NCBI RefSeq assembly: GCF_008041945.1
Contig: NZ_VKAD01000001.1
Coordinates: 434,001-498,000, forward strand
Direction of reading: 5' to 3'
DNA length: 64,000 nt
Source: Reinekea thalattae
GTDB lineage: Bacteria; Pseudomonadota; Gammaproteobacteria; Pseudomonadales; Natronospirillaceae
In this document: piece by piece, positions 1 through 8,700 of the stretch
Layout: every line of letters starts with the position of its first letter
Position numbering within the stretch: the first letter of the stretch is position 1
Program-made: the position numbers and the translations under genes
The notes under the pieces: model-generated
Database searches by the model: none
The model's input: only the letters and a program-made list of their open reading frames with translations
What the model was told of the DNA's origin: nothing

Positions 1-872
1 CCATTGGTTTGCTAACAACAGCTGGCACTCTTGGGCCTATTGTACCGCCAAGCATTGCGTTAATTATTTATGGTTCCGTGACTGCAACCAGTGTAGGGCA
101 GCTGTTTGCTGCGGGTATTTTACCCGCCTTGTTGTTAGGCGGTTTTTTAATTCTGTATTGCATGATTTATTCGAAGCGGAAAAATTTTCCAAGCGAACCT
201 TTCCCAACCTTTGCAGAGGTTATTGCAGCGCTAAAGGGGTCGGCTTGGGGCTTAGGTCTGCCGTTTATTTTGTTAGGCGGTATCTACAGCGGTGTCTTTA
301 CCGCAACCGAGTCAGCCGCAGTGGCGTGTGCTTATGGTTTATTTGTTGGCATGTTTATCTATAAGCAGGTTGATGCCAAAACCTTATGGCAAATATTGCA
401 GAGTACCGGTTTGACATCGGGTTCGCTGTTATTAATCACTGCTGGTGCTTCGGCTTTTTCATGGTTATTAACTGTCACTGGCACACCTGCAACCTTGGCA
501 AATTCAGTTTTATCACTCAGTGATTCTCCTGCCGTAATTACAGCTGTGCTGAATGGCGTCATGTTAGTGGCTGGGTTTTTCTTAGACAGCGCTTCGGCGA
601 TCATCGTGTTAGCGCCATTGCTTACACCCATTGCTAATCAGGTCGGTATCGATCCTGTTCACTTTGGTGTGATTAATTTGGTGAATTATTCGGTAGGCAT
701 GGTGACACCACCAGTTGGTCTTAACCTATTTGTCGCTGTAACGATTTCTAAAATGGGGCTGTTTGAAATATTCAAAGGTTGCATACCCTTTGTTGCCATT
801 ATGCTGCTCGGCCTTATTGTTATTACTTATGTGCCTTGGCTTTCGTTATACATACCCAGTTTTCTTTTTTAG
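1..872 (+). CDS. TRAP transporter large permease subunit (DctM-like), 5' end cut off by window
   Basis: This is the large membrane subunit of a tripartite ATP-independent periplasmic transporter, which takes up organic acids or related solutes using an ion gradient. About 290 codons are present. The frame is open to the window edge, so the N-terminal third of the usual roughly 425 aa is missing. Family hallmarks visible are GPIVPPSIALIIYG near the left edge and NYSVGMVTPPVGLNLFVAV near the C-terminus, with many hydrophobic segments between. The substrate cannot be read from the sequence. It lies 48 nt before the aspartate dehydrogenase gene on the same strand, so the two are probably co-transcribed and the substrate may be related to dicarboxylate or amino-acid metabolism (inference). 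Confidence 0.93.
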   Translation, partial: IGLLTTAGTLGPIVPPSIALIIYGSVTATSVGQLFAAGILPALLLGGFLILYCMIYSKRKNFPSEPFPTFAEVIAALKGSAWGLGLPFILLGGIYSGVFTATESAAVACAYGLFVGMFIYKQVDAKTLWQILQSTGLTSGSLLLITAGASAFSWLLTVTGTPATLANSVLSLSDSPAVITAVLNGVMLVAGFFLDSASAIIVLAPLLTPIANQVGIDPVHFGVINLVNYSVGMVTPPVGLNLFVAVTISKMGLFEIFKGCIPFVAIMLLGLIVITYVPWLSLYIPSFLF

Positions 873-920
873 TTTTAAGTCAGTTTATACATTATTCGTA
901 GTTATTTATTAGGGTAGCAG

Positions 921-1757
921 ATGCAATCAAATAAAGTTTTAAAGGTAGGTATTATTGGCATTGGAGCGATTGGTTTTAATGTTGCGAAATCTATCGAAAG
1001 TGGGTTGTGTGGTTCGGCACAGGTGGTTTCAATACTGTGCCGAAACCGTACTAAAAATTTAGTCACTCATTGCAATGAATCTGATTATTTTAAATCTATT
1101 ATTACTGATAAAGCAGAATCTTTTTTTTATGCCAAGCCAGATATCGTTATTGAAGCTGCTGGCCAAGAAACATTAGATCAATACGCAGCAAAAGTACTAG
1201 AGCAGGGGATCGATTTGCTGGTCTCCAGTATTGGTTTATTTACTGACGATAGTAAGCTGGCTAATTTGATCGAAGTCGCAAATAAGTCTGGTGCTAAGAT
1301 CCTGTTGTCATCAGGTGCATTGCCGGCTGTTGACTGGATGTCTGCTGCGTCCTTTTCGGATGTTAAAGAAGTTTCTATTACTCAATCCAAACCGACGGAT
1401 TCGTGGAAAAATACCCCAGCGGAAGATTTTATTAACTTGAATGAGCTACAAGAGCCGCGCTGTTTTTTCCAAGGTACCGCAAGGGAAGCTGCTGCTTTAT
1501 TCCCAAAGAGTAGTAACATCAGTGCGATGTTAGCGCTGGCTACCGTCGGTTTAGATGACACCAAGGTAAAGCTGGTTGCAGACCCTTTAACATCGATGAT
1601 GCAAACAGACATTAGCTTTGAAAGTAATGTTGGCCATTTAAAAACCCATTGGCAGGGTGTGCCATCAGAGATGACACCCAGTACCAGTGCAGATGTGCCA
1701 TTGGCGATTGTTAAAGCAATTCGCAACATGACATCAGCAGTTAACTTTGGCGTTTAA
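921..1757 (+). CDS. L-aspartate dehydrogenase family protein
   Basis: An NAD(P)-dependent amino-acid dehydrogenase of the aspartate dehydrogenase family (EC 1.4.1.21), which interconverts aspartate and oxaloacetate plus ammonia. The N-terminal Rossmann fold has the nucleotide motif GIIGIGAIG (residues about 10-18). The C-terminal half carries family blocks SSGALPAVDW, ALFPKSSNISAMLALATVGLD and LVADP. At 278 aa it is slightly longer than typical members. The ATG is preceded by AGGG at 911-914. It follows the TRAP permease by 48 nt. An outlying possibility is another DUF108-type dehydrogenase with a different amino acid as substrate. The stop codon sits in a short tandem repeat that duplicates it twice downstream. 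Confidence 0.85.
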   Translation: MQSNKVLKVGIIGIGAIGFNVAKSIESGLCGSAQVVSILCRNRTKNLVTHCNESDYFKSIITDKAESFFYAKPDIVIEAAGQETLDQYAAKVLEQGIDLLVSSIGLFTDDSKLANLIEVANKSGAKILLSSGALPAVDWMSAASFSDVKEVSITQSKPTDSWKNTPAEDFINLNELQEPRCFFQGTAREAAALFPKSSNISAMLALATVGLDDTKVKLVADPLTSMMQTDISFESNVGHLKTHWQGVPSEMTPSTSADVPLAIVKAIRNMTSAVNFGV

Positions 1758-1799
1758 CAGTACTTTGGTGTTTAACAGAGCTTGGGCGTTTAACAGAAG
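1746..1799 (+). repeat. 18-nt tandem repeat x3 across the stop codon of the aspartate dehydrogenase gene
   Basis: Three consecutive 18-nt units with shared core GTTTAACAG occupy 1746-1763, 1764-1781 and 1782-1799. The first contains the authentic stop codon; the other two repeat the same Phe/Leu-Gly-Val-stop reading in frame. They differ at only a few positions. This looks like slippage duplication. Confidence 0.85.
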
Positions 1800-1823
1800 T
1801 TTGATGATGTTTGAACAAAAACT

Positions 1824-1856
1824 AAAAAGGCGAACCTAGGGTTCGCCTTTTTTATT
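1824..1856. terminator. Bidirectional rho-independent terminator
   Basis: A perfect 13-bp stem (1824-1836 with 1840-1852) has a 3-nt loop, an A-run on the left and a T-run on the right. It can therefore end both the rightward aspartate dehydrogenase transcript and the leftward dimethylargininase transcript. Confidence 0.93.
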
Positions 1857-1909
1857 TGTATAATCCTCACGAATTGAACAGTTTGCCACTTTAACAGCGG
1901 CAAGTTTTA

Positions 1910-2782
1910 TTAACCGCGATAAATCGGATTCGTTAGGCATGTCGGTCCGCCTTCGCAAGCCATGCATAGCGCGTCGCCTTCAAAGGTTTTCACGCTAATG
2001 CCGTGGTCTTGCATGACTTTTTTAGTCTTTAGAAAACCGTCAATCATAATGCACTGGCCGGGGGAAGTGGGTAACACATTAAGGTTAAGGCCAAAGGAGG
2101 CTTCAAACTCATCAGCTGGCGCCACGATTAATTCAATACCGGACTGCTCAAGTAAGCTCCAAAGCCGAGCGGGGATCAACGGTGGGTGAACCAGATAAGC
2201 CGTTTCGGTCAGTGGTGAGATCACCGACATCAAATGCAAACAGGCTTCTTTGCCAGCCCAGTATGGCATGTCGAATCCCAGTACGGTTATCTCATGAGGG
2301 TTGAGCAATTCATTCAGCTGCTTAACGCCTTCTTCGTTTGAGCGAAAGCCAATACCAACAAGCAGGGTATTTTCGTTCAACCAGATGGTGTCACCACCTT
2401 CAATCATGGCATCACCAGTCAATTGGCCAAGCACAGGGATTCCGAGTTTTTCATAGCTGGACTTATGCAGCATCGGCTCGGCACATCGTAGTGGTTTGCC
2501 CATACGTAAAGGAACGGCACCGGCTTTGGTAATTAGCGAGGCATCGCGGGTAAACATAGCATCGGCAAGGCCATCACCCTGGTCTTCTATCCAGCAAATT
2601 TCTGCACCCGTTTCTTCAATCAGTTTGGCGAACTCATGGTATTGCTGGATGGCTTTTTTAGCATCAAAAAGCGAATTGTAATGCCAGGTAGCAGGGTCTG
2701 CTTGCAGTAAGCTTTTGCCGGGTCTGCGCATCAATACGCGAGACATATTTTTTGCCATCAACTGGCATCCATATTCTTTCAT
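1910..2782 (-). CDS. Dimethylargininase-like / amidinotransferase-family hydrolase
   Basis: A member of the guanidino-group-modifying superfamily (pentein fold), closest in general appearance to N(G),N(G)-dimethylarginine dimethylaminohydrolase, which converts methylated arginine to citrulline plus methylamines. Visible motifs are IEGGDTIWLNE (substrate-binding acidic loop), the HLMSVISPL segment with the likely catalytic His, and the C-terminal GGPTCLTNP with the likely nucleophile Cys282. From the chosen ATG it is 290 aa. That ATG has AAGGAAGG at 2791-2798 and starts 4 nt after the TetR stop, so translation is likely coupled; a longer frame to 2872 would overlap the TetR gene. It could also be an arginine deiminase-like or other guanidino hydrolase; the substrate is inferred. 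Confidence 0.8.
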   Translation of the reverse strand: MKEYGCQLMAKNMSRVLMRRPGKSLLQADPATWHYNSLFDAKKAIQQYHEFAKLIEETGAEICWIEDQGDGLADAMFTRDASLITKAGAVPLRMGKPLRCAEPMLHKSSYEKLGIPVLGQLTGDAMIEGGDTIWLNENTLLVGIGFRSNEEGVKQLNELLNPHEITVLGFDMPYWAGKEACLHLMSVISPLTETAYLVHPPLIPARLWSLLEQSGIELIVAPADEFEASFGLNLNVLPTSPGQCIMIDGFLKTKKVMQDHGISVKTFEGDALCMACEGGPTCLTNPIYRG

Positions 2783-2786
2783 TGTT

Positions 2787-3458
2787 TCAACCTTCCTTAA
2801 ATGTAAAGCAGTCCGAATGGCGCTGATAAATTGAATGGCCTTTTCGAAAACTGTCGAGCCAGTTTCTTGCAAGTGTTAAAGCATGCTCAGAGGAGTTTTC
2901 TCGCTGCTCTAAGCTTTGTCGTACCCATAGGCCATCCAGTAAAGCCATTAATCGCTGGCTGACGGGGGAAATATCGGTAATGTTTAATCCGTCATCTTGG
3001 CTAATTTGCAACAGCAAAGCCTTTAACAGATTTTCAGTTTCTTGGTTATTACGTTTATAGGCTTCAGCCATTTCTGCTGAGTCTGGAATAAGGCTCCAAA
3101 ACACTAACCAGGCTCTGAGTAACTTTGGGTTCATCCAGCGTTCTTGGAAATGGTATTCAAAAAACAGGTGAAGCTTATCTTCTGCGCTACCGTTGCAGCT
3201 ATCGAGTTGAGCAATGGTGGTTTGGCTAAACTCATGAGAAATAAGATCGTAAGCGCAGGCAATGAGGTTATTAATAGAACCGAAATGCAGATTAACCATT
3301 CCTTGCGAAACGTTGGCTTCTTTGGTTATTTTTCGCACCGAAAGGCCTGCATAGCCTTCATTTTCTAAACAACGAATGGCGCTACGAATCAGTAGTTCTC
3401 GTCGTTCATCCGGCTCTTGCCGAGAAAATTTTTTTTCTTTTATTGGCTTCTTGGTCAT
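2787..3458 (-). CDS. TetR/BetI-like transcriptional repressor
   Basis: A 223-aa TetR-family regulator. The N-terminal helix-turn-helix (about residues 20-65) reads LSVRKITKEANVSQGMVNLHF. The C-terminal ligand domain resembles the BetI type: LRAWLVFWSLIP and LMALLDGLWVR are characteristic. It sits within the leftward catabolic block, directly before the dimethylargininase gene. Two palindromic operators of the kind bound by TetR/BetI proteins lie upstream of the aminotransferase gene at the head of the block, so this protein probably represses it and responds to a cationic or guanidino ligand (inference). No strong ribosome site precedes the ATG. Confidence 0.9.
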   Translation of the reverse strand: MTKKPIKEKKFSRQEPDERRELLIRSAIRCLENEGYAGLSVRKITKEANVSQGMVNLHFGSINNLIACAYDLISHEFSQTTIAQLDSCNGSAEDKLHLFFEYHFQERWMNPKLLRAWLVFWSLIPDSAEMAEAYKRNNQETENLLKALLLQISQDDGLNITDISPVSQRLMALLDGLWVRQSLEQRENSSEHALTLARNWLDSFRKGHSIYQRHSDCFTFKEG

Positions 3459-3498
3459 TTTTAAAATCGTATCGTTAAGCTTGAATAGTTTTAATAAT

Positions 3499-3529
3499 AA
3501 ACTAAAGAGGGCAGAACCCTCTATAGTTT
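3499..3529 (-). terminator. Hairpin between the ABC binding-protein gene and the TetR gene, probable (partial) terminator
   Basis: Arms 3499-3511 and 3517-3529 pair at 12 of 13 positions around a 5-nt loop. On the minus strand the hairpin is followed by an A/T-rich stretch without a clean T-run, so it may attenuate rather than fully stop transcription into the regulator and hydrolase genes. Confidence 0.6.
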
Positions 3530-3564
3530 ATGCTGTAAGCGCTGTAGCCCTATAGGCATACAAA

Positions 3565-4329
3565 TTACGGCGCTACATTGGTACCTAGGTATTTCACTGA
3601 AAGTGCTTCATATTCGTCGCTTACTGTGAGCTTTTTAATTGCAGCAGTAATTTTGGCTTCTAGTGCCGTATCTTCATGACGGAAAGCCGCAGAAGCGCCA
3701 GTGCCTAACATTGGGTCCCACGCTACGTTGCCGTAAACTTCTAGGCTATCTTGGTTCGCGTTGTAAAGTTCCATAGCGACAATGCCGTCAGCAAGCATGA
3801 AGTCAATACGACCGGCTAATAGATCAGAATTCACTTCGTCTTGAGTGTTGTATTCGCGAATCTTGGTGAGTTTCTCCGCTTTGTCTTTGATGTAGTCGCC
3901 AGCAACAGTAGAAGATTGCACGCCGATGATTTTACGCTTTAGATTATCTTTGCTGATTTCCCATGTTTGGCCTGGCAAACCAATGACGGTAACCGGTGTA
4001 TTGTAGTAAGGCGCAGAGAATAATACGCGCTTAGCTCGCTCTTCGGTTGCAGACATGGAGGTGAAGATCATATCAATTTTTTTACTAACCAGTGATGGAA
4101 TAATTCCGTCCCAGGCAACGGCAGTGATTTCACACTCAACACCGGCTTCTTCACAGATCATATCAAGCAGTTCTACTTCAAAACCTTCCCATGTGCCATC
4201 TGGCTTTAGCGTCGACATCGGTGGGTAAGGCTCGGCTGCAATACCAACTTTAACAACTTCGGCGGCAGTCGCCGAGATGGCGGCGCAGGCCAGCGCAGAT
4301 AGGGCAATGGTTCGCAATGTTTTCTTCAT
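3565..4329 (-). CDS. Polar amino-acid ABC transporter, periplasmic substrate-binding protein
   Basis: A 254-aa family-3 solute-binding protein. The signal peptide is visible at residues 1-22 (MKKTLRTIALSALACAAISA), followed by EVVKVGIAAEPYPPM and WEGFEVELLDMICEEAGV, the typical start of the lobed binding domain. Two Cys in MICEEAGVEC may form a disulfide. The ligand is presumably arginine, lysine, histidine or a related guanidino compound given the neighbouring AruH-like and dimethylargininase-like enzymes (inference). Its ATG overlaps the stop of the EamA gene by 4 nt (ATGA), so it is translationally coupled and is the last transporter gene of the block. Confidence 0.92.
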   Translation of the reverse strand: MKKTLRTIALSALACAAISATAAEVVKVGIAAEPYPPMSTLKPDGTWEGFEVELLDMICEEAGVECEITAVAWDGIIPSLVSKKIDMIFTSMSATEERAKRVLFSAPYYNTPVTVIGLPGQTWEISKDNLKRKIIGVQSSTVAGDYIKDKAEKLTKIREYNTQDEVNSDLLAGRIDFMLADGIVAMELYNANQDSLEVYGNVAWDPMLGTGASAAFRHEDTALEAKITAAIKKLTVSDEYEALSVKYLGTNVAP

Positions 4330-5237
4330 GCTAGTTTTCCTTTCTTGGGTTTGGCGGTCGTGGAGGTTTGCTTATTGACCGTAATGGACAAAAAGCCGCT
4401 CAGCGCAATGAACATCGCACCGATAATTAAAAAGTATCCGGGTTGGTTCCCCCAGATAAAGTAAGAGAATAAAAATGCCCAAATCAGCCCGCTGTATTCG
4501 ATCGGTGCGAGCGTACTGGCGTCGGCATATTCAAAGCTAGAAAATAAAAAGTACTGACCTAAAGCGCCAATCACACCAGTTAAAACCATGACACTTATCG
4601 TCGTTGCATCAATCGATGTGAAGGTCCACGGCAGGGTGGCTCCGGTCATTAGCGTGGTGACAACATTGGCTAAAAGCATCTGTACAAGGATGCTCGATTT
4701 GCCTGAAAGCTTGCGCAGCAAAATATAGGTATAGGCCCACAAAAAGGCTGAAAATAATGCATAAAAAATTGATAAATATTGATTTGTTGCTTCTGGCTTC
4801 GATGCAATGATAACGCCGATAAAGCCAATCGCTGTTGCGGCCCACTGGCGCTTAGTGGGTTGTTCTTTAAGTAATGCAACCGCAAGCAGCACCACAATGA
4901 TTGGCGCCGAATAATAAAGCGTTGTCATCTGTGCCAAGCTCAGCTCTCTGGCTGACAGGTAATAAAAAAACCAAGCTAAGGCCGCAATGATGCTACGCCA
5001 AATTAGCGGCAACAGAATTTTAGAGCTGAGTGCTTGCTTTATAATAGCCGCGCCACCCAAAGCCAGACAGACCAGAATAGATGTGAGGCTGCGCCAAAAG
5101 AGTAACTCAGCAACACTAAAGTCAGTAACAAACCACTTCATCACCGCATCCTGAATAGAGAAGGTCGCGTATGCAGAAAAGCACATGATTACGCCGATGG
5201 TGGTGGCTGGTAGCTTGTGACGCATTGCTGAATTCAT
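4326..5237 (-). CDS. EamA-family (DMT superfamily) transporter
   Basis: An integral membrane protein with about ten hydrophobic segments and two EamA repeats, typical of drug/metabolite exporters for amino acids and other small molecules. The chosen ATG at 5237 (start MNSAMRHKLP) gives 303 aa, the usual family length, has GGGG just upstream and begins 4 nt after the HisM-like stop. An extended frame to 5291 would overlap the permease. It is unusual in sitting between the permease and binding-protein genes of an ABC operon, overlapping the latter by ATGA, so it is tightly co-expressed with the importer. It might export a catabolic product or excess substrate (inference). Confidence 0.88.
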   Translation of the reverse strand: MNSAMRHKLPATTIGVIMCFSAYATFSIQDAVMKWFVTDFSVAELLFWRSLTSILVCLALGGAAIIKQALSSKILLPLIWRSIIAALAWFFYYLSARELSLAQMTTLYYSAPIIVVLLAVALLKEQPTKRQWAATAIGFIGVIIASKPEATNQYLSIFYALFSAFLWAYTYILLRKLSGKSSILVQMLLANVVTTLMTGATLPWTFTSIDATTISVMVLTGVIGALGQYFLFSSFEYADASTLAPIEYSGLIWAFLFSYFIWGNQPGYFLIIGAMFIALSGFLSITVNKQTSTTAKPKKGKLA

Positions 5238-5241
5238 TCCA

Positions 5242-5925
5242 TCAGCCCCGAGTCGGTATGCGGTTTTCGACGCGCTTAAATAGATGCTCAATCAATAGAG
5301 TGATAAGCAAATAGATCGCGGCGACGGTCAACAGAGGTTGGTAAACCTCAAGAGTGATCGAACGGAAACGTTGCGCTGCACCGAGTAAATCCATAATCGC
5401 AATAGTCGAGGCGAGGGCGGTTGATTTTAGCAGCAGGATTGTTTCACCGGCTAAGGTTGGCGTTAGGATGTAAATGGCTCGAGGCAAGCGAACACGAATT
5501 AAAATTTTGAAGGCTGACATACCAAAAGCGCGAGCCGCTTCAATTTCACCTTTGGGCACTGCTAATAAACCGCCTCGAATAACTTCACCCCAGTAAGCCG
5601 CAGTAGATACGATAAGCGCAAACGCAACATACCAATAACCGTCTCGCAGGTATGGCCATAAAAAGCTAGAGCGTATTCCTGGCATCTTGGCAAAGACTTC
5701 ACCTAAGCCATAATAATAAATATAGATTTGTACCAATAAGGGCGTGCCTCGAATGACACTGGTAAAAATAAACGCAGGGAGTGCGATAATTTTGTAGTGA
5801 GAAAGACGACTCAGGGCAACAAAAATAGATAGGATAAATCCAAAAATAAACGAGATGATGAGTAGCGATACGGTGATCCATAAACCCTCTAGGATTAAAT
5901 CACTGTACTCCATTATAAATGTCAT
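5242..5925 (-). CDS. Polar amino-acid ABC transporter permease (HisM-like)
   Basis: An inner-membrane permease of the His/Glu/Gln/Arg/opine type, 227 aa, with about five transmembrane segments. The cytoplasmic EAA loop that contacts the ATPase reads GEIEAARAFGMSAFKILIRV. The ATG at 5925 has AGGAG seven bases upstream; that SD overlaps the stop of the preceding HisQ-like gene, indicating coupled translation. It pairs with the HisQ-like permease to form the channel. Confidence 0.93.
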   Translation of the reverse strand: MTFIMEYSDLILEGLWITVSLLIISFIFGFILSIFVALSRLSHYKIIALPAFIFTSVIRGTPLLVQIYIYYYGLGEVFAKMPGIRSSFLWPYLRDGYWYVAFALIVSTAAYWGEVIRGGLLAVPKGEIEAARAFGMSAFKILIRVRLPRAIYILTPTLAGETILLLKSTALASTIAIMDLLGAAQRFRSITLEVYQPLLTVAAIYLLITLLIEHLFKRVENRIPTRG

Positions 5926-5934
5926 GGTGTGCTC

Positions 5935-6645
5935 CTAGTGTTTTGGCTGCCAGCGGCGCAGGTAAGTTTCTAATATCCGCAAGAAGTAGCTGGAAATTAA
6001 TGTAATTAGGTAATAAATCACTGCCGCAGCACCAAAGAACAAAAGGTACTCTTTAGTTGAACCGCCAGCCTGCTTGGCGATATGAAGTAATTCACTGGTG
6101 CCAACAACACTGATTAGCGCGCTGTCTTTAATGATGTAAACCCAAAGGTTGGAAAGCCCAGCTAATGCGTTGGGTGCCATAATGGGCAGCGTGATACGAA
6201 AGAATATTTTTTTCTGGCTCAAACCATAGGCTTGCGCCGCTTCGATTTGTCCTGGGTGTACCGACTGAATGGCACCGCGAAAAATTTCTGAAGCATAGGC
6301 GCCTTGCACTAAACCAAGAACGAGAATGGCAACAGGTAAACCGGCGACATTAAAATCTTCAAAGCCAATACGTTGAGCTACCGCATTTATCAGGCTGCTG
6401 CCGCCATAAAAAAATAAGATGATTAATAATAATTCGGGTACCGCACGGCAAAGCGTACTGTAGCCGTTGGCAATCATTTGCAACGATTTAAATCGGCAAA
6501 GCTTAGCGCTGGCAGTAATTAGGCCGATTAATAAGCCGGTTAAAAACCCGCCAAAAGATATTTGTAAGGTAATCCAAGTGCCTTTGAGTAAGGCGGGACC
6601 CCAGCCATTTTCGCTAAAACCTAATAGATAAAGTGATTCATGCAT
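5935..6645 (-). CDS. Polar amino-acid ABC transporter permease (HisQ-like)
   Basis: The second permease of the same importer, 236 aa, with hydrophobic segments and an EAA loop reading GQIEAAQAYGLSQKKIFFRI. It lies 9 nt after the ATPase gene and directly before the HisM-like gene. No strong ribosome site is visible, so translation probably depends on coupling to the ATPase gene. Confidence 0.93.
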   Translation of the reverse strand: MHESLYLLGFSENGWGPALLKGTWITLQISFGGFLTGLLIGLITASAKLCRFKSLQMIANGYSTLCRAVPELLLIILFFYGGSSLINAVAQRIGFEDFNVAGLPVAILVLGLVQGAYASEIFRGAIQSVHPGQIEAAQAYGLSQKKIFFRITLPIMAPNALAGLSNLWVYIIKDSALISVVGTSELLHIAKQAGGSTKEYLLFFGAAAVIYYLITLISSYFLRILETYLRRWQPKH

Positions 6646-6654
6646 TATTAAGCC

Positions 6655-7428
6655 TTAGCGCGAATGCTGTGCGTTAATGAATTGATTAAATCGCTCGTTA
6701 TTCGATTGGTTGAATATGACGTCTGGTTTGCCCTGTTCTTCAATAATGCCTTGATGTAAAAAAGCGACGTGCGAGGAGACATCGCGTGCGAACGCCATCT
6801 CGTGAGTGACTAGAATCATAGTGCGGCCTTCTTCGGCTAAAGAACGTATAACCTTCAATACTTCGCCAACCAATTCTGGGTCGAGTGCAGAGGTTGGTTC
6901 ATCAAATAACATGGCTTTTGGTTCAACCGCTAAGGCTCGGGCAATAGCGACACGTTGTTGCTGGCCACCCGATAAAAAGCTTGGGTATTCGTCTTTTTTG
7001 TGCGCCATACCAACACGTTCTAATAAACCCATCGCACGTTCAATGGCTTCAGATTTCTTTTCTCCAAAGACATGAATTGGCGCTTCAATCAGATTTTCTA
7101 AAACGGTTCGGTGTGGCCAAAGGTTAAAACTTTGAAACACCATGCCAAGGCGAGAGCGAATGTCGATCAGCTGCTTTTGGTCGCGAACATAGGGGTTACC
7201 CTTTGAGTCGGTGCGGATATCGATGCCTTGGTTGTCGATATAAACCACGCCTTCATTGGGCACTTCTAACATATTAATACAGCGCAAAAGGGTGCTTTTA
7301 CCAGACCCAGAGCCACCAATAAGTGAGATCACTTCGCCTTCGCGTGCGGTTAGAGAAATACCCTTCAGTACTTCTACATCGCCGAAACGCTTGTGAATGT
7401 TTTCAATTTGAATGACTTTTTTCTGCAT
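6655..7428 (-). CDS. Polar amino-acid ABC transporter ATPase (HisP/GlnQ-like)
   Basis: The 257-aa ATP-binding subunit. It shows Walker [10 protein letters not shown] (residues 38-46), the signature LSGGQQQR, Walker [15 protein letters not shown] and a switch His in LVTHEM. The insertion with [13 protein letters not shown] is typical of HisP-type ATPases of basic amino-acid importers. The ATG is preceded by AGGACG. It begins 42 nt after the aminotransferase gene and leads the transporter genes. Confidence 0.95.
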   Translation of the reverse strand: MQKKVIQIENIHKRFGDVEVLKGISLTAREGEVISLIGGSGSGKSTLLRCINMLEVPNEGVVYIDNQGIDIRTDSKGNPYVRDQKQLIDIRSRLGMVFQSFNLWPHRTVLENLIEAPIHVFGEKKSEAIERAMGLLERVGMAHKKDEYPSFLSGGQQQRVAIARALAVEPKAMLFDEPTSALDPELVGEVLKVIRSLAEEGRTMILVTHEMAFARDVSSHVAFLHQGIIEEQGKPDVIFNQSNNERFNQFINAQHSR

Positions 7429-7470
7429 CGTTTCGTCCTGATGGCTGGGCTGTTTAATGGATTAAAGGGC

Positions 7471-8700
7471 TTAGCTAATTTGTTGTGGTTCGGCTTCTAA
7501 TTGATCGCTTTGCTCGATTTCGTCGGCACTGACAAGGTCGTTAATAAACTGACTGATTCGCTGACAAGCGCGTGCTAATTCGCTTTCACTCAAGGTAAAT
7601 GACAGTCGGATAAAACCTTGAGCGCTGGCACCAAAAGCAGAAGCATCAAGTGTGGAAACTTTTTGCTGTTCGTACAGCGCCCAAATAAATTTTTCGGTGC
7701 TGATGCTGAGTTCACGAATGTCTATAAGTACAAACATGCCGGCATCGGGCTCTAATAATTTGATCTTAGGGCAGTCGGCTAAACCGGCTTTAACGACAGC
7801 ACATCGTTTACGATAGGTTTCGACCATGTCGCTGATAATGCGCTCAGAATGTTCAATTGCAGTGGCGCCGGCTTCTTGGATAAAGCCGGGCAGGCCATAC
7901 ATCATGTTTAATACCAGCGGGTCCATATGTTCGATTAATGTCTTATTGCCGATCATCCAACCACATCGCCAGCCTGTCATCGCATGCGATTTTGATAAAC
8001 TGCTGATGATTACTGTGCGTTCTTCCATGCCTTCTAATTCACGAATAGAGGTGCAGGGTTTGGCAAAGCTTAGGCTGTTATAAACTTCATCAGACACAAC
8101 CCAAAGGTCAAATTCACGCGCGACTTCTGCAATGGCTTCGAGTTCGGATCGATCCATGACTCGCCCGGTAGGGTTGTTTGGATTAGCAAAAAAGATGGCT
8201 TTGGTTTTTTCGCTAACGGCGTTGCGCAAGCGAATAGGGTCAAGCTCAAAGTAGTTGTCAGGATCGGTTTTTACCGCAATTACCGTCGCGCCAGTTGCCT
8301 TCAGTGTTGCTTCATAAGTGAGGTAGCTAGGATCAATAACCAACACTTCGTCGCCTGGATCAAGTAAGCAGCTTGCAGCGCAATAGAGGCCATTTTGTGT
8401 ACCGGCTAAAATAATGACATTGTTTTGGTCGATTTTTTTAGTCGCAGTTTGATTAAACTGTTCGGCAATCTTTTGTCTTAAATTAACGCGGCCTTTAGTA
8501 CCGGTGTAGTGCGTGTCTCCGGCTCGAATAGCATCGATGGCGGTATCGCAGATAACTTCTGGGGTATTAAAGTCGGGGTCACCAACACTTAGTACAATAA
8601 CATCTTCACCGGCATCTTTAGCTTCAACGGCTTTAAAATGAATATTCCATGCCTCACCGCCTTGGCTTTTGATGCGGTCTACAAACGATGCGTATTTCAA
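7471..8700 (-). CDS. Class I/II aminotransferase, AruH-like (arginine:pyruvate transaminase type)
   Basis: A PLP-dependent fold-type I aminotransferase, 409 aa. PLP Lys237 lies in SLSKSHAMTGWR, with NPNNPTG at about 173-179 and SDEVY at 203-207. The N-terminus (start MKYASFVDRI, then VLSVGDPDFNTP) and the conserved blocks recall AruH of Pseudomonas, which transfers the arginine amino group to pyruvate to give 2-ketoarginine; this likeness is from memory, not a search. The start is TTG at 8700 with AGGAG six bases upstream; no ATG lies near. It heads the leftward block, downstream of the two TetR-type operators. Aspartate or aromatic amino acids remain alternative substrates. Confidence 0.82.
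   Translation of the reverse strand: MKYASFVDRIKSQGGEAWNIHFKAVEAKDAGEDVIVLSVGDPDFNTPEVICDTAIDAIRAGDTHYTGTKGRVNLRQKIAEQFNQTATKKIDQNNVIILAGTQNGLYCAASCLLDPGDEVLVIDPSYLTYEATLKATGATVIAVKTDPDNYFELDPIRLRNAVSEKTKAIFFANPNNPTGRVMDRSELEAIAEVAREFDLWVVSDEVYNSLSFAKPCTSIRELEGMEERTVIISSLSKSHAMTGWRCGWMIGNKTLIEHMDPLVLNMMYGLPGFIQEAGATAIEHSERIISDMVETYRKRCAVVKAGLADCPKIKLLEPDAGMFVLIDIRELSISTEKFIWALYEQQKVSTLDASAFGASAQGFIRLSFTLSESELARACQRISQFINDLVSADEIEQSDQLEAEPQQIS

Noticed and set aside
2783-2872. Longer start of the dimethylargininase-like gene at 2872.
   Set aside because: It would overlap the TetR gene by 86 nt, while the ATG at 2782 has an excellent ribosome site.
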